This document shows positions 26,739 through 36,681 of a DNA stretch of 57,179 bases, piece by piece. The notes beneath the pieces were generated by a model. The model did not search any database. It had not been told where the DNA came from and saw only the letters and a program-made list of their open reading frames with translations. The translations under genes and the position numbers were made by a program. Every line of letters starts with the position of its first letter. The first letter of the stretch is position 1. The DNA is from Bacteroidaceae bacterium (GTDB lineage: Bacteria; Bacteroidota; Bacteroidia; Bacteroidales; Bacteroidaceae): the NCBI GenBank assembly GCA_017619335.1, contig JAFZSP010000035.1, positions 1 to 57,179 on the forward strand. Direction: 5' to 3'.

Positions 26739-29700
26739 AACGCATAACCCTCCTTATATGCCTCTGGGTTTCACTAATCCAGGGGATTTCCGCCGATAAC
26801 CTGACGGTGGCTCCTGTGCTCTTTACTGAATCAGACACGACTGCACTTTCCATAGGACTGGAGAACACCAATACTCAATGGATGTCCTACCAGTTTATCC
26901 TTACCCTGCCAGCTGGCGTGGAAGTGGCAAAAGACGGAAATGGACATTTCATAGGTCATCTTTCTTCCCGACAGGACGAGAGCTATGGCCTGACAGTCTT
27001 TCAGCAAGACGATGTACATTACTCCATTGTGTGTTTCTCTGCTGAAGGTACACCATTGAGCGGCTCAACCGGTGAACTGCTCACGCTCCAGTTGGTGGCC
27101 AATGACTCTTTGCAAGGGAAAACACGCTCCGCCAGTTTGAGTGAAGTCTATTTCTCAGAGAAGACGGGTGAGGAAACGGCCTTGGACAATGTCTCTTTTG
27201 ACATCACTGTGACTGCGCCTGTGGTGGTGACAGCCAACAGCTATACCATCGAGTATGGTGATGACCTCCCTTCCTTCGGTTTTACCTCAGAAGGTGCTAC
27301 ATTGGAAGGAGCCCCCTCTATCACTTGTGAAGCAACTGCCACCTCTCCAGTAGGTACTTATCCTATTGTGATTACCAAGGGTTCAGTGACTAATTACAGA
27401 GACAGCTACATTAACGGTATGCTAACCATCACCAAGGCTCCGCTGACAATAACCGCAGACAACAAGACGAAACTTCAAGGTGAGGCACTGCCAACCCTGA
27501 CAGTTTCTTACAGTGGTTTCAAGAATGGAGAGACGGAAGCGGTGCTGACCACTCAACCGACTGTTACGACGACTGCCACCGCTACCAGCAATCCTGGTGA
27601 TTATCCGATTACGGTAGCTGGCGCAGAAGCACAGAACTATGAAATCACATACGTGAATGGCACCTTGACCGTCCTTCTTCCGGATGAGGTGGTGGTGACC
27701 GCCAACAGCTACAGTCGTGAGTATGGCGACCCGAATCCGACCTTTGAGTACTCTTCAGTGGGTGCGGAATTGGAGGGAACGCCTGCCATTACTTGTGAAG
27801 CGACAGCGACTTCTCCCGTTGGAACGTATCCCATTGTTATCACCAAAGGCAGTGTGACCAACTTTAATGATAGTTATGTCAATGGTACATTGACTATTAC
27901 CAAAGCACCTCTGACCATTAGTGCCACTTCCACTTACAAGAAAAAAGGCGACCAAAATCCAGAATTCATGGTTTCCTATTCTGGCTTCAAGAATGGAGAG
28001 ACAGAGGATGTGTTGACCACAAAACCCTCTATTACCTGTGAGGCTACGACTGACAGCCCAGTAGGAGAATATCCAATTATTGTTGATGGCGCAGAGGCTG
28101 TGAATTATGATATTACCTATGTGAATGGTACTTTGACTATTTTGGAGGTGGAAGCGCCAATCATTACCATAAACAATAATAATGTACTAACAATAACCAG
28201 TAACACTACAGGCGCAATCATCTATTACACACTCGACGGTAGCAAACCTACAGTAGAAAGCACAATTTATTCAGAGCCAGTAACGTTGATGCAGAATTGT
28301 ACTGTAAGAGCGATAGCGTATAATGAAGAACTCGGAGCTTCTGAAGAAAGTAAGCTGGAAGTTGGCGGACTGACAAAGATTCTGGTGCTGCCAACACCTG
28401 TTATCAGCCATGAGGAGAACGTAGTTACAATTACCGTTCCCTCATTGAGTGAACCTGTAACAGACCTGACTAACGCAGTAGAAGTAAGTCCCTCCTCATG
28501 GGGTGGAACTGCACCTACAATCGATATTAGCGGTGAATGGACTTGCAGCTTATTGGACAATGACAATAATGTTACAGAAACGTACATTGTGACGTTGAAA
28601 GAGGGCGGCAAGGCAGAGTTCCCATCATCATATTTAGAAGAAAGTTCCTGGTCCTACAGTAATGGTAGTCTTAGAATTAGGCATGACATTCTTTATACAC
28701 AAAATGGTTCGTATAATTATCAAGAGTACCAACTAGAGACAGCCACTCCTGATAATCCGTTAGAATTTACGGGTAAAAGGAGATCCATTGTTGGGAACTG
28801 GATTACAGAGAATGTAAACGAACGCAATGTCATCTTCACTTACAACGGCACCGCCTTCCCCGTATTGAGTGTCAAGACAGATGACAACCGAGAGTCTGTA
28901 GTGGCTATTGCAGACGAAGGGAATGATGAAAGAACAGGTTCATTGCTCCAGCAAACAATCACAGGACTGGAGAATGGCTATTACACCATAGAATTATTTG
29001 CAAAGAGCGTTTACTCATCAGCACAGTCAATGGCCACAGATGTTACCTATCTATATGCCAATGGAATGCAACTATTCATTCCTCTTGAAGCTGATAAGGA
29101 AATACATGAGCATAATATTTACCTGATTGGTGTGGACGTGACCGACGGAACAATCCATCTTGGTCTTGGTAAGGAACGTACAGGAGCCAATTGGCATGCC
29201 TTGCAAATCAAGTCGTTGAAACGACACACACTTACCACCTCTCAGCCCATTGAGGGAACAGCCATCTACTATACCACTGATGATTCCACTCCTACCACAG
29301 CCAGCACAAGTTATACAAATCCTTTCGCTCTACCTGAAAAATGCACGATAAAGGCCATTGCTGTTGCTGAGGGTTATGCTGTGTCTGGAATTGCTTCATT
29401 TTTTGTTGAGTGGTTATCAGACCCTGAACCTTACGCTGTCCTCAGTGACAATAATACTGTTCTGACATTTTATTATGATGCTCAGAAATCTGTTCGAGGT
29501 GGTATGAGTGTTGGGCCGTTTAATCATAATGATGAACGGGGATGGCATAACGAAAGAGAATCCATCATGACTGTTGTATTTGATGAATCATTCGCTAACT
29601 GCCTGATGCTGACCAGTACAGCAGATTGGTTTGCTGGATTCAAGAATCTCAATACCATTGTAGGTATCAGTAATTTGAAGACAGACAACGTAACGAGTAT

Positions 29701-31603
29701 GTATGGTATGTTTGTCAATTGTTCTAATTTGTTGACTCTGGATTTGAGCAGTATCAACACTTCGAACGTGACAGATATGAGTTATCTGTTTGCCGGCTGT
29801 ACTGGGCTTACAAGCCTTGATGTGAGCAGATTCTCCACCGACAATGTGGAGAGTATGGCAATGATGTTCTATTGCTGTTATGATCTGACAGACATCAACT
29901 TGAGTAGTTTCAGAACTAACAAAGTAACCAACATGAGCAGTATGTTTTCTGGTTGCTTTAATCTAGCAAACATTGATGTGAGTGGGTTCATAACAGACAA
30001 TGTGACAGACATGAATGGAATGTTCTTGAGTTGTTCCAGTTTGACGAACTTAGATGTGAGCGGTTTCAAGACCGATAATGTAACAAATATGACATTGTTA
30101 TTCAATAATTGCCCTGCTCTGACAACCCTTGATATAAGCAACTTTAAGACAGACAAAGTGACAAACATGAGCTATATGTTCGGAAAATGTACAAACCTTA
30201 CAACCATTTATGTAGGTGACGAATGGACTACATCCAATGTAGCTGAAGGAGATGGCCTGTTCACGGATTGTACAAACCTCGTTGGTGGTGCAGGAACCGT
30301 TTTCGATCCTGACCACGTAGATGTTTCTTATGCTCACATTGATGGTGGCCCGTCCAATCCAGGTTACTTCACTGATATTCATCCTCAGACAGACTACACT
30401 TTTGTGGTGGATGGAATGACGTTTACAATTCCTGATCCAGAGGTTCCTGTAACTTCGCTTATTGCATGCGTGGATAAGACTGTTGTGACCATTCCCTCCT
30501 CTGTCTCATACCTCAATCAACAATGGACGGTGACAGAAATTGCTGACAGCGCTTTCTACAACCATTCGGAACTGGTGACGGTCTCTGTGCCAACCTCGGT
30601 GACGACGGTGGGCGAGAATGTCTTTGCAAGGTGCCCGCACCTGGCAGCGATTACTTGGGAGGCTCCGTTGAAGATGACTTCCGCAATGATGGGGAATGTC
30701 AACAATCCCAACCTGTTGCTGTATGTGACAGAGACGCCCAACGCATTGGATGGTGTGACTAATGTCATCGATTTGAATACGAAGCGGGCGGCACGCATCG
30801 TACTCTCCGACGCCAGCTCGCGGAACGATTTCTACTGCCCCACAGCGTTCACCGCAGACGAGATTTCATACACACATCGTTACTCTCAGCAGACCGAGGA
30901 CGGGACGTGTCGCGGTTGGGAGGCAATAGCACTGCCCTTCAATGTAAGCCGCATCAACCACCATGTCAAGGGAGCGATTACACCCTTTGGTGCCTTGGAG
31001 CGCGGACATGAACTGGATAACGGCACGCGTCCCTTCTGGCTCTATGAGTTCACCACAGCAGGCCTTTTCTCGGAGGCCGCTTCCATTCGTGCGAACGTAC
31101 CTTATATCATCTCCATGCCTAACGAGTCCAGTCTCAGCGAGTACTACGTTCTGAAAGGTGATGTCACCTTCTCTGCCACCAATGCCACAGTGGTAGAGAC
31201 GGCTGCCGCCACAGGTGTGACATCGGGAGACCATCGCTTCCTGCCGAACTACCGGAGCGAGTCATCCACCGAGCTATACCTGTTGAATGTGGGACAGGAG
31301 TTTGAAGGCCACGTGGAGGGCAGTGTCTTTGCACTGAATCCCGCTCGCGCCGCTCATCCTTTCGAGGCCTGCTTTGACCTGGGTCCCGACACTGGCGTGA
31401 AATCCTGCTTCCGGGTCTTTGACGGAACAAATGGAGTACAGCTCCCCTCTATCTCCCCTCAGGGGGGGAGGACTCCCTTACCTAACAGGGGAGAGGCTCT
31501 TTATGACCTGAGTGGCAGACGAGTCACCAGTAAATCCTCCTCTTTCAACCAAATTCCATCTGGAGTATATATCCAACAAGGCAAAAAAGTACTAATTAGG
31601 TAA
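26735..31603 (+). CDS. Giant secreted MBG / chitobiase-C / BspA-LRR protein, cassette 2 gene 3
   Basis: A 1622-residue paralog of the protein at 19694, enlarged in the middle. Order: signal peptide ending SADN; beta-sandwich (about 22-155); about four MBG repeats (to about 475); a CHB_HEX_C-like domain (GAIIYYTLDGSKPT); a lipocalin-like stretch (ISGEWTCSLLDNDNN); a second CHB_HEX_C-like domain (GTAIYYTTDDSTPTTAS); about seven DUF285/BspA-type repeats of 24-26 residues (LDVSGFKTDNVTNMTLLF, CSSLTNLDVSG); an LRR_5 unit; and the same C-terminal region and GR-x(n)-GVYIQQGKKVLIR tail as its paralog. The DUF285 units resemble surface repeats of Mycoplasma and of Bacteroidales BspA adhesins. A surface adhesin role is inferred. 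Confidence 0.83.
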   Translation: MKRITLLICLWVSLIQGISADNLTVAPVLFTESDTTALSIGLENTNTQWMSYQFILTLPAGVEVAKDGNGHFIGHLSSRQDESYGLTVFQQDDVHYSIVCFSAEGTPLSGSTGELLTLQLVANDSLQGKTRSASLSEVYFSEKTGEETALDNVSFDITVTAPVVVTANSYTIEYGDDLPSFGFTSEGATLEGAPSITCEATATSPVGTYPIVITKGSVTNYRDSYINGMLTITKAPLTITADNKTKLQGEALPTLTVSYSGFKNGETEAVLTTQPTVTTTATATSNPGDYPITVAGAEAQNYEITYVNGTLTVLLPDEVVVTANSYSREYGDPNPTFEYSSVGAELEGTPAITCEATATSPVGTYPIVITKGSVTNFNDSYVNGTLTITKAPLTISATSTYKKKGDQNPEFMVSYSGFKNGETEDVLTTKPSITCEATTDSPVGEYPIIVDGAEAVNYDITYVNGTLTILEVEAPIITINNNNVLTITSNTTGAIIYYTLDGSKPTVESTIYSEPVTLMQNCTVRAIAYNEELGASEESKLEVGGLTKILVLPTPVISHEENVVTITVPSLSEPVTDLTNAVEVSPSSWGGTAPTIDISGEWTCSLLDNDNNVTETYIVTLKEGGKAEFPSSYLEESSWSYSNGSLRIRHDILYTQNGSYNYQEYQLETATPDNPLEFTGKRRSIVGNWITENVNERNVIFTYNGTAFPVLSVKTDDNRESVVAIADEGNDERTGSLLQQTITGLENGYYTIELFAKSVYSSAQSMATDVTYLYANGMQLFIPLEADKEIHEHNIYLIGVDVTDGTIHLGLGKERTGANWHALQIKSLKRHTLTTSQPIEGTAIYYTTDDSTPTTASTSYTNPFALPEKCTIKAIAVAEGYAVSGIASFFVEWLSDPEPYAVLSDNNTVLTFYYDAQKSVRGGMSVGPFNHNDERGWHNERESIMTVVFDESFANCLMLTSTADWFAGFKNLNTIVGISNLKTDNVTSMYGMFVNCSNLLTLDLSSINTSNVTDMSYLFAGCTGLTSLDVSRFSTDNVESMAMMFYCCYDLTDINLSSFRTNKVTNMSSMFSGCFNLANIDVSGFITDNVTDMNGMFLSCSSLTNLDVSGFKTDNVTNMTLLFNNCPALTTLDISNFKTDKVTNMSYMFGKCTNLTTIYVGDEWTTSNVAEGDGLFTDCTNLVGGAGTVFDPDHVDVSYAHIDGGPSNPGYFTDIHPQTDYTFVVDGMTFTIPDPEVPVTSLIACVDKTVVTIPSSVSYLNQQWTVTEIADSAFYNHSELVTVSVPTSVTTVGENVFARCPHLAAITWEAPLKMTSAMMGNVNNPNLLLYVTETPNALDGVTNVIDLNTKRAARIVLSDASSRNDFYCPTAFTADEISYTHRYSQQTEDGTCRGWEAIALPFNVSRINHHVKGAITPFGALERGHELDNGTRPFWLYEFTTAGLFSEAASIRANVPYIISMPNESSLSEYYVLKGDVTFSATNATVVETAAATGVTSGDHRFLPNYRSESSTELYLLNVGQEFEGHVEGSVFALNPARAAHPFEACFDLGPDTGVKSCFRVFDGTNGVQLPSISPQGGRTPLPNRGEALYDLSGRRVTSKSSSFNQIPSGVYIQQGKKVLIR
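31431..31547. repeat. 117-bp tract identical to 22161-22277
   Basis: Second copy of the identical tract, again encoding LPSISPQGGRTPLPNRGEA and the start of the sorting tail. The base right after it and the bases before it differ between copies. Confidence 0.85.
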
Positions 31604-31629
31604 ACGGTATGCATTTTTTCTTCAAAAAC

Positions 31630-31661
31630 TTGCGGACTTTACGAAATATAATGTATCTTTG
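31630..31661 (+). promoter_or_regulatory. Promoter (TTG-N21-TATCTTTG) of the PEGA-BACON-LPP20 operon
   Basis: TTG at 31630-31632 and TATCTTTG at 31654-31661 with 21 bases between. The leader to the ATG at 31734 is about 65 nt. Confidence 0.6.
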
Positions 31662-31733
31662 CGCCGTCTAACCGCCTGAAAAGGCAAATAATCGTACTTC
31701 ATACCTTATAAATAAAAAGAAAGTTCAAGAAAT

Positions 31734-33317
31734 ATGTCAGTGAAACTATCCTCATGCAGGTGGCAGGCTACGTTGATGGCAGCCCTGCTGTTCTTGCTTT
31801 GCATTCCCGCCTCGGCACAGCTGAAGGTAGATGATTTTGCGGAACGTAACCTCGACGCCAGTGCCAATGCGCCTGAAACCCGCAGACTGGACAACAATGG
31901 TGACGTCTGTGCCCTCATCAAGGTCTTTGCACCGCCCGTGGATATCGAAAAATTCTACTTTGACGGAGGTGCCAAAGGCATCCGCCACAAGGAGGTGCGC
32001 GGCAGTGAAATATGGGTGTATGTGCCCGCATCATTGCAGAAAGTCGTCATCAGCCACCCTCGGTTTGAACGCATAGAATATGAGTTTCCCGAGGCCCTGA
32101 AGAAAGGGTCCACCTACCAGCTGCTGCTGAATGTGGGTGGAGGACGATTCGTGACCATCAACAGCGAGGGCGCTGCTGGTGCACGTCTCACACTGAATGG
32201 GGAATATCTGGGCGATGCACCGGTTTACAACCACTATCTCCCATACGGCACCTACCAACTCTCTGCCACCAAAGACCGCTTTGAAGGATCACTGAACCTG
32301 CAAGTGACGGAGGGAGAAGGCACACAGTTTGCCAGCGTCAAGATGATCGACCAGACCTCCCATTATGGAGATGTCACCATCACCGTCTCAGATCCCAATG
32401 CACAAATCTGGTTCCAGAACAGACGAGAAGGGGCTGGCACATGGAAAACAATGCTCATGGAGGGTGAATATGAGGTCGTTACCAAAAAGCCCGACTGCGA
32501 CGATGCCATTACCAAGTTCAAGGTGATGGCTCAGCAGCAGAACAATGTGACGGCGGCTCCCCCCGTCCCACACACGGGTTCCGTGCTGCTTTACACACGA
32601 CCCCGCAATGTCACTGCCACCTACGACAACAACCAGCCCATCGACTTGACAGAGACGCGAGTGCTGCCTGTGGGAGGACACCAATTCACATTCTCACGTA
32701 ATGGTTATGTCTCACAGACCAAGGAAATCAATGTGAAATGGAAAGAACTGACAAAGGACACCATCGAGCTGGAACCCATCAACTACCTGAAGAGCAAGTG
32801 GGCATTCTACTTCGGTGCTGGTTACACACTGAGTTCGCTGGGCGGTCTGACGGCCTACGCCGGCGGCGTGGTGAACAATATTGACCTGCAACTGTCCTAC
32901 ACCCTGGGCCTCGCCAGCACCAAGGATGTGTTTATGTATTCTAAAGGTACTGAAGGATATGAACTCATCAGCGGCAACACCTACAAAATGAACGCCATGG
33001 CCGCACGCGTGGGTTACCAGATCCGACTGATTCCGCGATTGGGTATCACTCCGCAGGTGGGTTATATGCAACAGATGCTCACCAGCACAGTGAGCCGAGG
33101 CACTGGTAAATATGCCGATGGGGCGAAAGCCAGCTGCCTCACTTTAGGAGCCAAGATCCTGGCAGTGCCCGCACACCGCGTTTATCTCTTCGTGGCACCT
33201 GAATATGCGCTGGAGATGAGCAAGGACGACACCTTTGACATGGTGGCCAAGGCTGCCGACTTTACACCTGGAGGATTCTCGGTCAGTGTGGGATTATTGA
33301 TAAACATCGGAAAATAA
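31734..33317 (+). CDS. PEGA-domain protein with C-terminal outer-membrane barrel
   Basis: A 527-residue envelope protein. Signal peptide ends PASAQ. Residues about 25-150 are a beta-rich N-terminal region (DVCALIKVFAPP, GSEIWVYVPASLQKVVISHPRF). PEGA-like domains follow (ARLTLNGEYLGDAPVYNHYLPYGTY; VTATYDNNQPIDLTETRVLPVGGHQFTFSRNGY). The last about 170 residues alternate aromatic and polar residues in strands (WAFYFGAGYTLSSLGGL, NAMAARVGYQIRL, GGFSVSVGLLINIGK) like a small outer-membrane barrel. It is first in a three-gene operon with a lipoprotein and an LPP20-like protein. Function unknown; a surface or envelope-stress role is a guess. Confidence 0.78.
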   Translation: MSVKLSSCRWQATLMAALLFLLCIPASAQLKVDDFAERNLDASANAPETRRLDNNGDVCALIKVFAPPVDIEKFYFDGGAKGIRHKEVRGSEIWVYVPASLQKVVISHPRFERIEYEFPEALKKGSTYQLLLNVGGGRFVTINSEGAAGARLTLNGEYLGDAPVYNHYLPYGTYQLSATKDRFEGSLNLQVTEGEGTQFASVKMIDQTSHYGDVTITVSDPNAQIWFQNRREGAGTWKTMLMEGEYEVVTKKPDCDDAITKFKVMAQQQNNVTAAPPVPHTGSVLLYTRPRNVTATYDNNQPIDLTETRVLPVGGHQFTFSRNGYVSQTKEINVKWKELTKDTIELEPINYLKSKWAFYFGAGYTLSSLGGLTAYAGGVVNNIDLQLSYTLGLASTKDVFMYSKGTEGYELISGNTYKMNAMAARVGYQIRLIPRLGITPQVGYMQQMLTSTVSRGTGKYADGAKASCLTLGAKILAVPAHRVYLFVAPEYALEMSKDDTFDMVAKAADFTPGGFSVSVGLLINIGK

Positions 33318-33379
33318 GTTCCAGGATTCAGGTTTCAAGATTCAAGTTTCAGGTTTCAAGATTTAAGATTTAATGAGAT

Positions 33380-34678
33380 ATGAATAACCATAGCTTTTCA
33401 CTCAGCACTGTTATCTTTTCACTGTTCCTGCTGACACTGACAGCTTGTGACGGAGACAATCTCAAGCCGGAGTTGGCCAGTTCCGACCTCCTGTCAACGG
33501 GTTCATCCATTGATGTCAGTGGTACTGGGTCCACAGATAACACCATTTCTGTGGAGGCAAACTGCACATGGACGGTGACCTCAGACGTCAGTTGGATACA
33601 CATCACCAGCCCTTCTGCCGGGCAGGGAAGCGGCAGCCAAGACGTGAAGTTTGATGTGGATGCCAGCTCGTTGCCCACCAGCCAGAAAGGACGACTGACC
33701 ATTAAGACTTCCGATGGCGTCAGCCGAACCATCACCATCAACCAGCGTGCAGGAGATATCCGTCTGCTGACCAATCAGGAATCGCTCTACTACACCTACA
33801 ACGGCAATGCACAAACGCTGGATGTCACCTGTAATACGGAGTGGAGTGCTTCCAGCTCCGTGAGCTGGTTGACGATTGACGGTGAGCGGGAAGTAACAGC
33901 CGAAGGGAACAAGAGTCTGACCATCGCAGTCCAGACCAACAACGATCCAGACGGACGAAATGGCGTGATAACACTGAAAGACGTGGATAACTCCAAGATA
34001 ATCACAGTCACTGTGAACCAAGGCGGTAAGACTCCTATTCTTACGGTCACTTCACCCAACAACGTATCTGCACTGGGCGGAACCAGCTCTTTCAGCGTGA
34101 GTTCCAACTTTACTTGGACCGCCAGCATCGTGGAGCGCAATCCTGCCGGCCTCACTCCTTGGGCCCGTTTCCAGAACGGCCAGGACATCTTCAACGGTCA
34201 GGCCAGTAACGATGCACAGCAGATGGAAATCACCGTGGATGCCAACACCACAGAGGATGTTCGCACCATCAAGATCAAGGTGGAAACCACCTCTGAGCTG
34301 GGTAATAATAAAACCGAGGAACGCACCATCACGCAGGAAGCTGGCACACGTCCCACACTGACAGTGCCCGAGAAAGTGGAAGTGACACACAACAGTGCCA
34401 CCTTCTCCTTCACAGCCACGTCCACAACATTCGACATCACCGACTGCGGCATTACTTACAGCACCGTTGAGGGAAATGCCAAAACCGGTACACGCATCCA
34501 AGCCAATGCTGCTGGTGGAGACGTGACAATAACGATGTCGAACCTTGAGAAGAGTACGACATATTATTTCTGTGCCTACGCCACCAATGCTGTGGGAACA
34601 ACTACCAGCGATGTCATTTCCTTCACTACGGGTTCCACACCTGGACGTGAGGGTAATGAGACTCCCGACGAGCCGTGA
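33380..34678 (+). CDS. BACON-domain lipoprotein
   Basis: A 432-residue lipoprotein with lipobox LTAC (Cys23). Three BACON-type domains follow, recognisable by W-T-V-x-S-D-V-S-W-I-like strands and a closing Q: NCTWTVTSDVSWIHI...ITINQRAG; NTEWSASSSVSWLTI...VTVNQGG; NFTWTASIVERNP...RTITQEAG. The last about 95 residues are fibronectin-like (SATFSFTATSTTFDITDCGITYS, STTYYFCAYATNAVGTTTSDVISF). BACON domains are thought to bind carbohydrate or mucin, or act as spacers. The start at 33380 follows 62 bases of ttcaggtttcaag repeats. Second in the PEGA operon. Confidence 0.85.
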   Translation: MNNHSFSLSTVIFSLFLLTLTACDGDNLKPELASSDLLSTGSSIDVSGTGSTDNTISVEANCTWTVTSDVSWIHITSPSAGQGSGSQDVKFDVDASSLPTSQKGRLTIKTSDGVSRTITINQRAGDIRLLTNQESLYYTYNGNAQTLDVTCNTEWSASSSVSWLTIDGEREVTAEGNKSLTIAVQTNNDPDGRNGVITLKDVDNSKIITVTVNQGGKTPILTVTSPNNVSALGGTSSFSVSSNFTWTASIVERNPAGLTPWARFQNGQDIFNGQASNDAQQMEITVDANTTEDVRTIKIKVETTSELGNNKTEERTITQEAGTRPTLTVPEKVEVTHNSATFSFTATSTTFDITDCGITYSTVEGNAKTGTRIQANAAGGDVTITMSNLEKSTTYYFCAYATNAVGTTTSDVISFTTGSTPGREGNETPDEP

Positions 34679-34728
34679 TCTACTCTTCTCCCCGTCATAT
34701 TATCCCGTAATATTGAAATCCCGAAACA

Positions 34729-36648
34729 ATGAAAAGAACGACCTCCTGCGTGCTGGTTCTCCTGTGTGCCTTGCTGCTCGGTTCCACGCATGTTTCTGCC
34801 CAGAACCTGAAGCAGAACCAGCGCACAGCACAAACCATCCGGACTCAGCCAGATAAATATTACTATGGTGAAGGCTCAGGCGAAAGTGAACCCCAGGCTC
34901 GTCAGATAGCCATGCAGGACTTGCAGTCCAAGATTTCCTCCAACGTGATAGGCAGTTTTGACCTCCACATGGACAATCTGGTGCACGGTGAGAATGCCAC
35001 ATCGGAGTCTGTCATGCAAGGTGTCATCAGCACCTATACGGCCGGCCACATCAACAACACCAAGGAGTTGATTCTGGAACGTTCACCACAGATAAGGGTG
35101 ATGCGTTACATCACCAAGAGTTCGATGGACAGCGTCTTCAACCTCCGCCGGGAGCGTGTTCTCGCATATATCAGAGATGCTATGGTGGCAGAAAGCAAAC
35201 AGAATATTGATATTGCTTTGCGGTATTACAGTTGGGCACTCGCACTGTTGCAGAGTGTGCAGGACCCGAGTTCCCTGAAGTATGCCGTGAATGGTATCGC
35301 CGAAGGCGAGAAAGTCCTTGTGAACTGGCTGCCAGAGAAGATGCGAGAAATCGTGCGAGGACTCAAAGCTTCTGTGGCAGAAATCGACGGGCAGGAAGTG
35401 AAGATGAAAATCACCTACAAAGACGGTCCCCTTTCCAATATTGATTTCTATTACTTCGACGGGAAACGCCGAATATCAATGGGAGCCAAAGAAGGCAACT
35501 GCGAGATATACTTGGAGCCGGGCCAGGATGTCGCCAATCTGGAAATAGAATATGAATATGCCTACAAGGAAGAGATGCGTGACGACCCGGAACTGGATTT
35601 GGTCTCACAAATCTACAGACCTCCAACTGTCCGGGAAGCCAAGAACTATGTCCATACAGGAAACAAGAAAGAAATGAAAGCTGCAATGGCGCAGCTCCAG
35701 GCTACGGCACAGGCACAAGCCACGCCACACGATAACTTCCTCAAACGCAATCAGGCCAAGGACTATCTGGGCATCATCATGAAGATTGCGGACGCCATCA
35801 AACAGAAAAAGTATGACAGTGCCCGTGAATTCTTCACGCCAGAGGGTTATGAGATGTACGAACGTCTTCTTGCCTACGGGCATGCCAAGATCCTGACTAT
35901 TCCCGAGCTGCATTGCTTCCCCTATAGGGACAAGATTATCTGCCGAAGCATTCCCATGCGTTTCAGTTTTGACAGTACTAAACGAGAATTCGTGGAAGAT
36001 GTCAACTTCACCTTTAACAGTGAAGATTTGATTGAAAGCGTGGCTTTCGGGCTGGACAAAGCCACCAGAGAGGATATATACACAGACAAGCACCTCATGG
36101 CATGGGGAGACACCACCTGCACGATGCTTGCCACCTTCTTGGAAAACTATAAGACGGCGTGGGCCCTTCACCGGCTGGATTACATCCAGGGAATCTTTGC
36201 CGATGACGCACGCATCATCACTGGAAGCATGCTGAAACAAGCTACCCTCAAGAATCGTCGGAACGACCTTTCCATAGGTGTGGCACAGTTGTCCAGTCAT
36301 CCATTGGTGAAATACACCGAACAGAACAAGAAGCAGTACATGAAGAGCTTGGAAGAGTGCTTCCGCAAGAACAAGGTCATCAATATCCGTTTCAGCGACT
36401 GTCTTGTAGATAAGATGTACGATGCACGCTTCGGAATCAATATCCGTCAGGACTACTATTCCAACACCTACAGTGACACCGGTTACCTCTTCCTCATGAT
36501 AGATGTCACCGATCCTTTGAGTCCTATGATTCAGTACCGCACTTGGCAACCGGAACGAGACCCCACCATCAACAACAAGCCTGGAATGGACAAGAACAGC
36601 CCAGAAGGCCGGTTTTGGGGTGTCGTCACAGGCAATTCCTTTGATTAA
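34729..36648 (+). CDS. LPP20-like secreted envelope protein
   Basis: A 639-residue exported protein with signal peptide ending HVSAQ. Residues about 40-135 match the LPP20/FlgT-N-like fold (YYYGEGSGESEPQARQIAMQDLQSKISSNV, then QIRVMRYITKSSMDSVFNLRRERVLAYI). A middle region has helical YYSWALALLQSVQDPSSLKYAV, then a beta domain (VKMKITYKDGPLSNIDFYYFDGKRR), and the C-terminal half has no family I recognise (EFFTPEGYEMYERLLAYG; YFFKN-like basic helices). LPP20-type domains occur in outer-membrane lipoproteins and accessory envelope proteins. It has no lipobox. Last in the PEGA-BACON operon and followed by a strong bidirectional terminator. Confidence 0.78.
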   Translation: MKRTTSCVLVLLCALLLGSTHVSAQNLKQNQRTAQTIRTQPDKYYYGEGSGESEPQARQIAMQDLQSKISSNVIGSFDLHMDNLVHGENATSESVMQGVISTYTAGHINNTKELILERSPQIRVMRYITKSSMDSVFNLRRERVLAYIRDAMVAESKQNIDIALRYYSWALALLQSVQDPSSLKYAVNGIAEGEKVLVNWLPEKMREIVRGLKASVAEIDGQEVKMKITYKDGPLSNIDFYYFDGKRRISMGAKEGNCEIYLEPGQDVANLEIEYEYAYKEEMRDDPELDLVSQIYRPPTVREAKNYVHTGNKKEMKAAMAQLQATAQAQATPHDNFLKRNQAKDYLGIIMKIADAIKQKKYDSAREFFTPEGYEMYERLLAYGHAKILTIPELHCFPYRDKIICRSIPMRFSFDSTKREFVEDVNFTFNSEDLIESVAFGLDKATREDIYTDKHLMAWGDTTCTMLATFLENYKTAWALHRLDYIQGIFADDARIITGSMLKQATLKNRRNDLSIGVAQLSSHPLVKYTEQNKKQYMKSLEECFRKNKVINIRFSDCLVDKMYDARFGINIRQDYYSNTYSDTGYLFLMIDVTDPLSPMIQYRTWQPERDPTINNKPGMDKNSPEGRFWGVVTGNSFD

Positions 36649-36681
36649 CAGCCATGTATTTTTGCATTATTATTCCAATAA

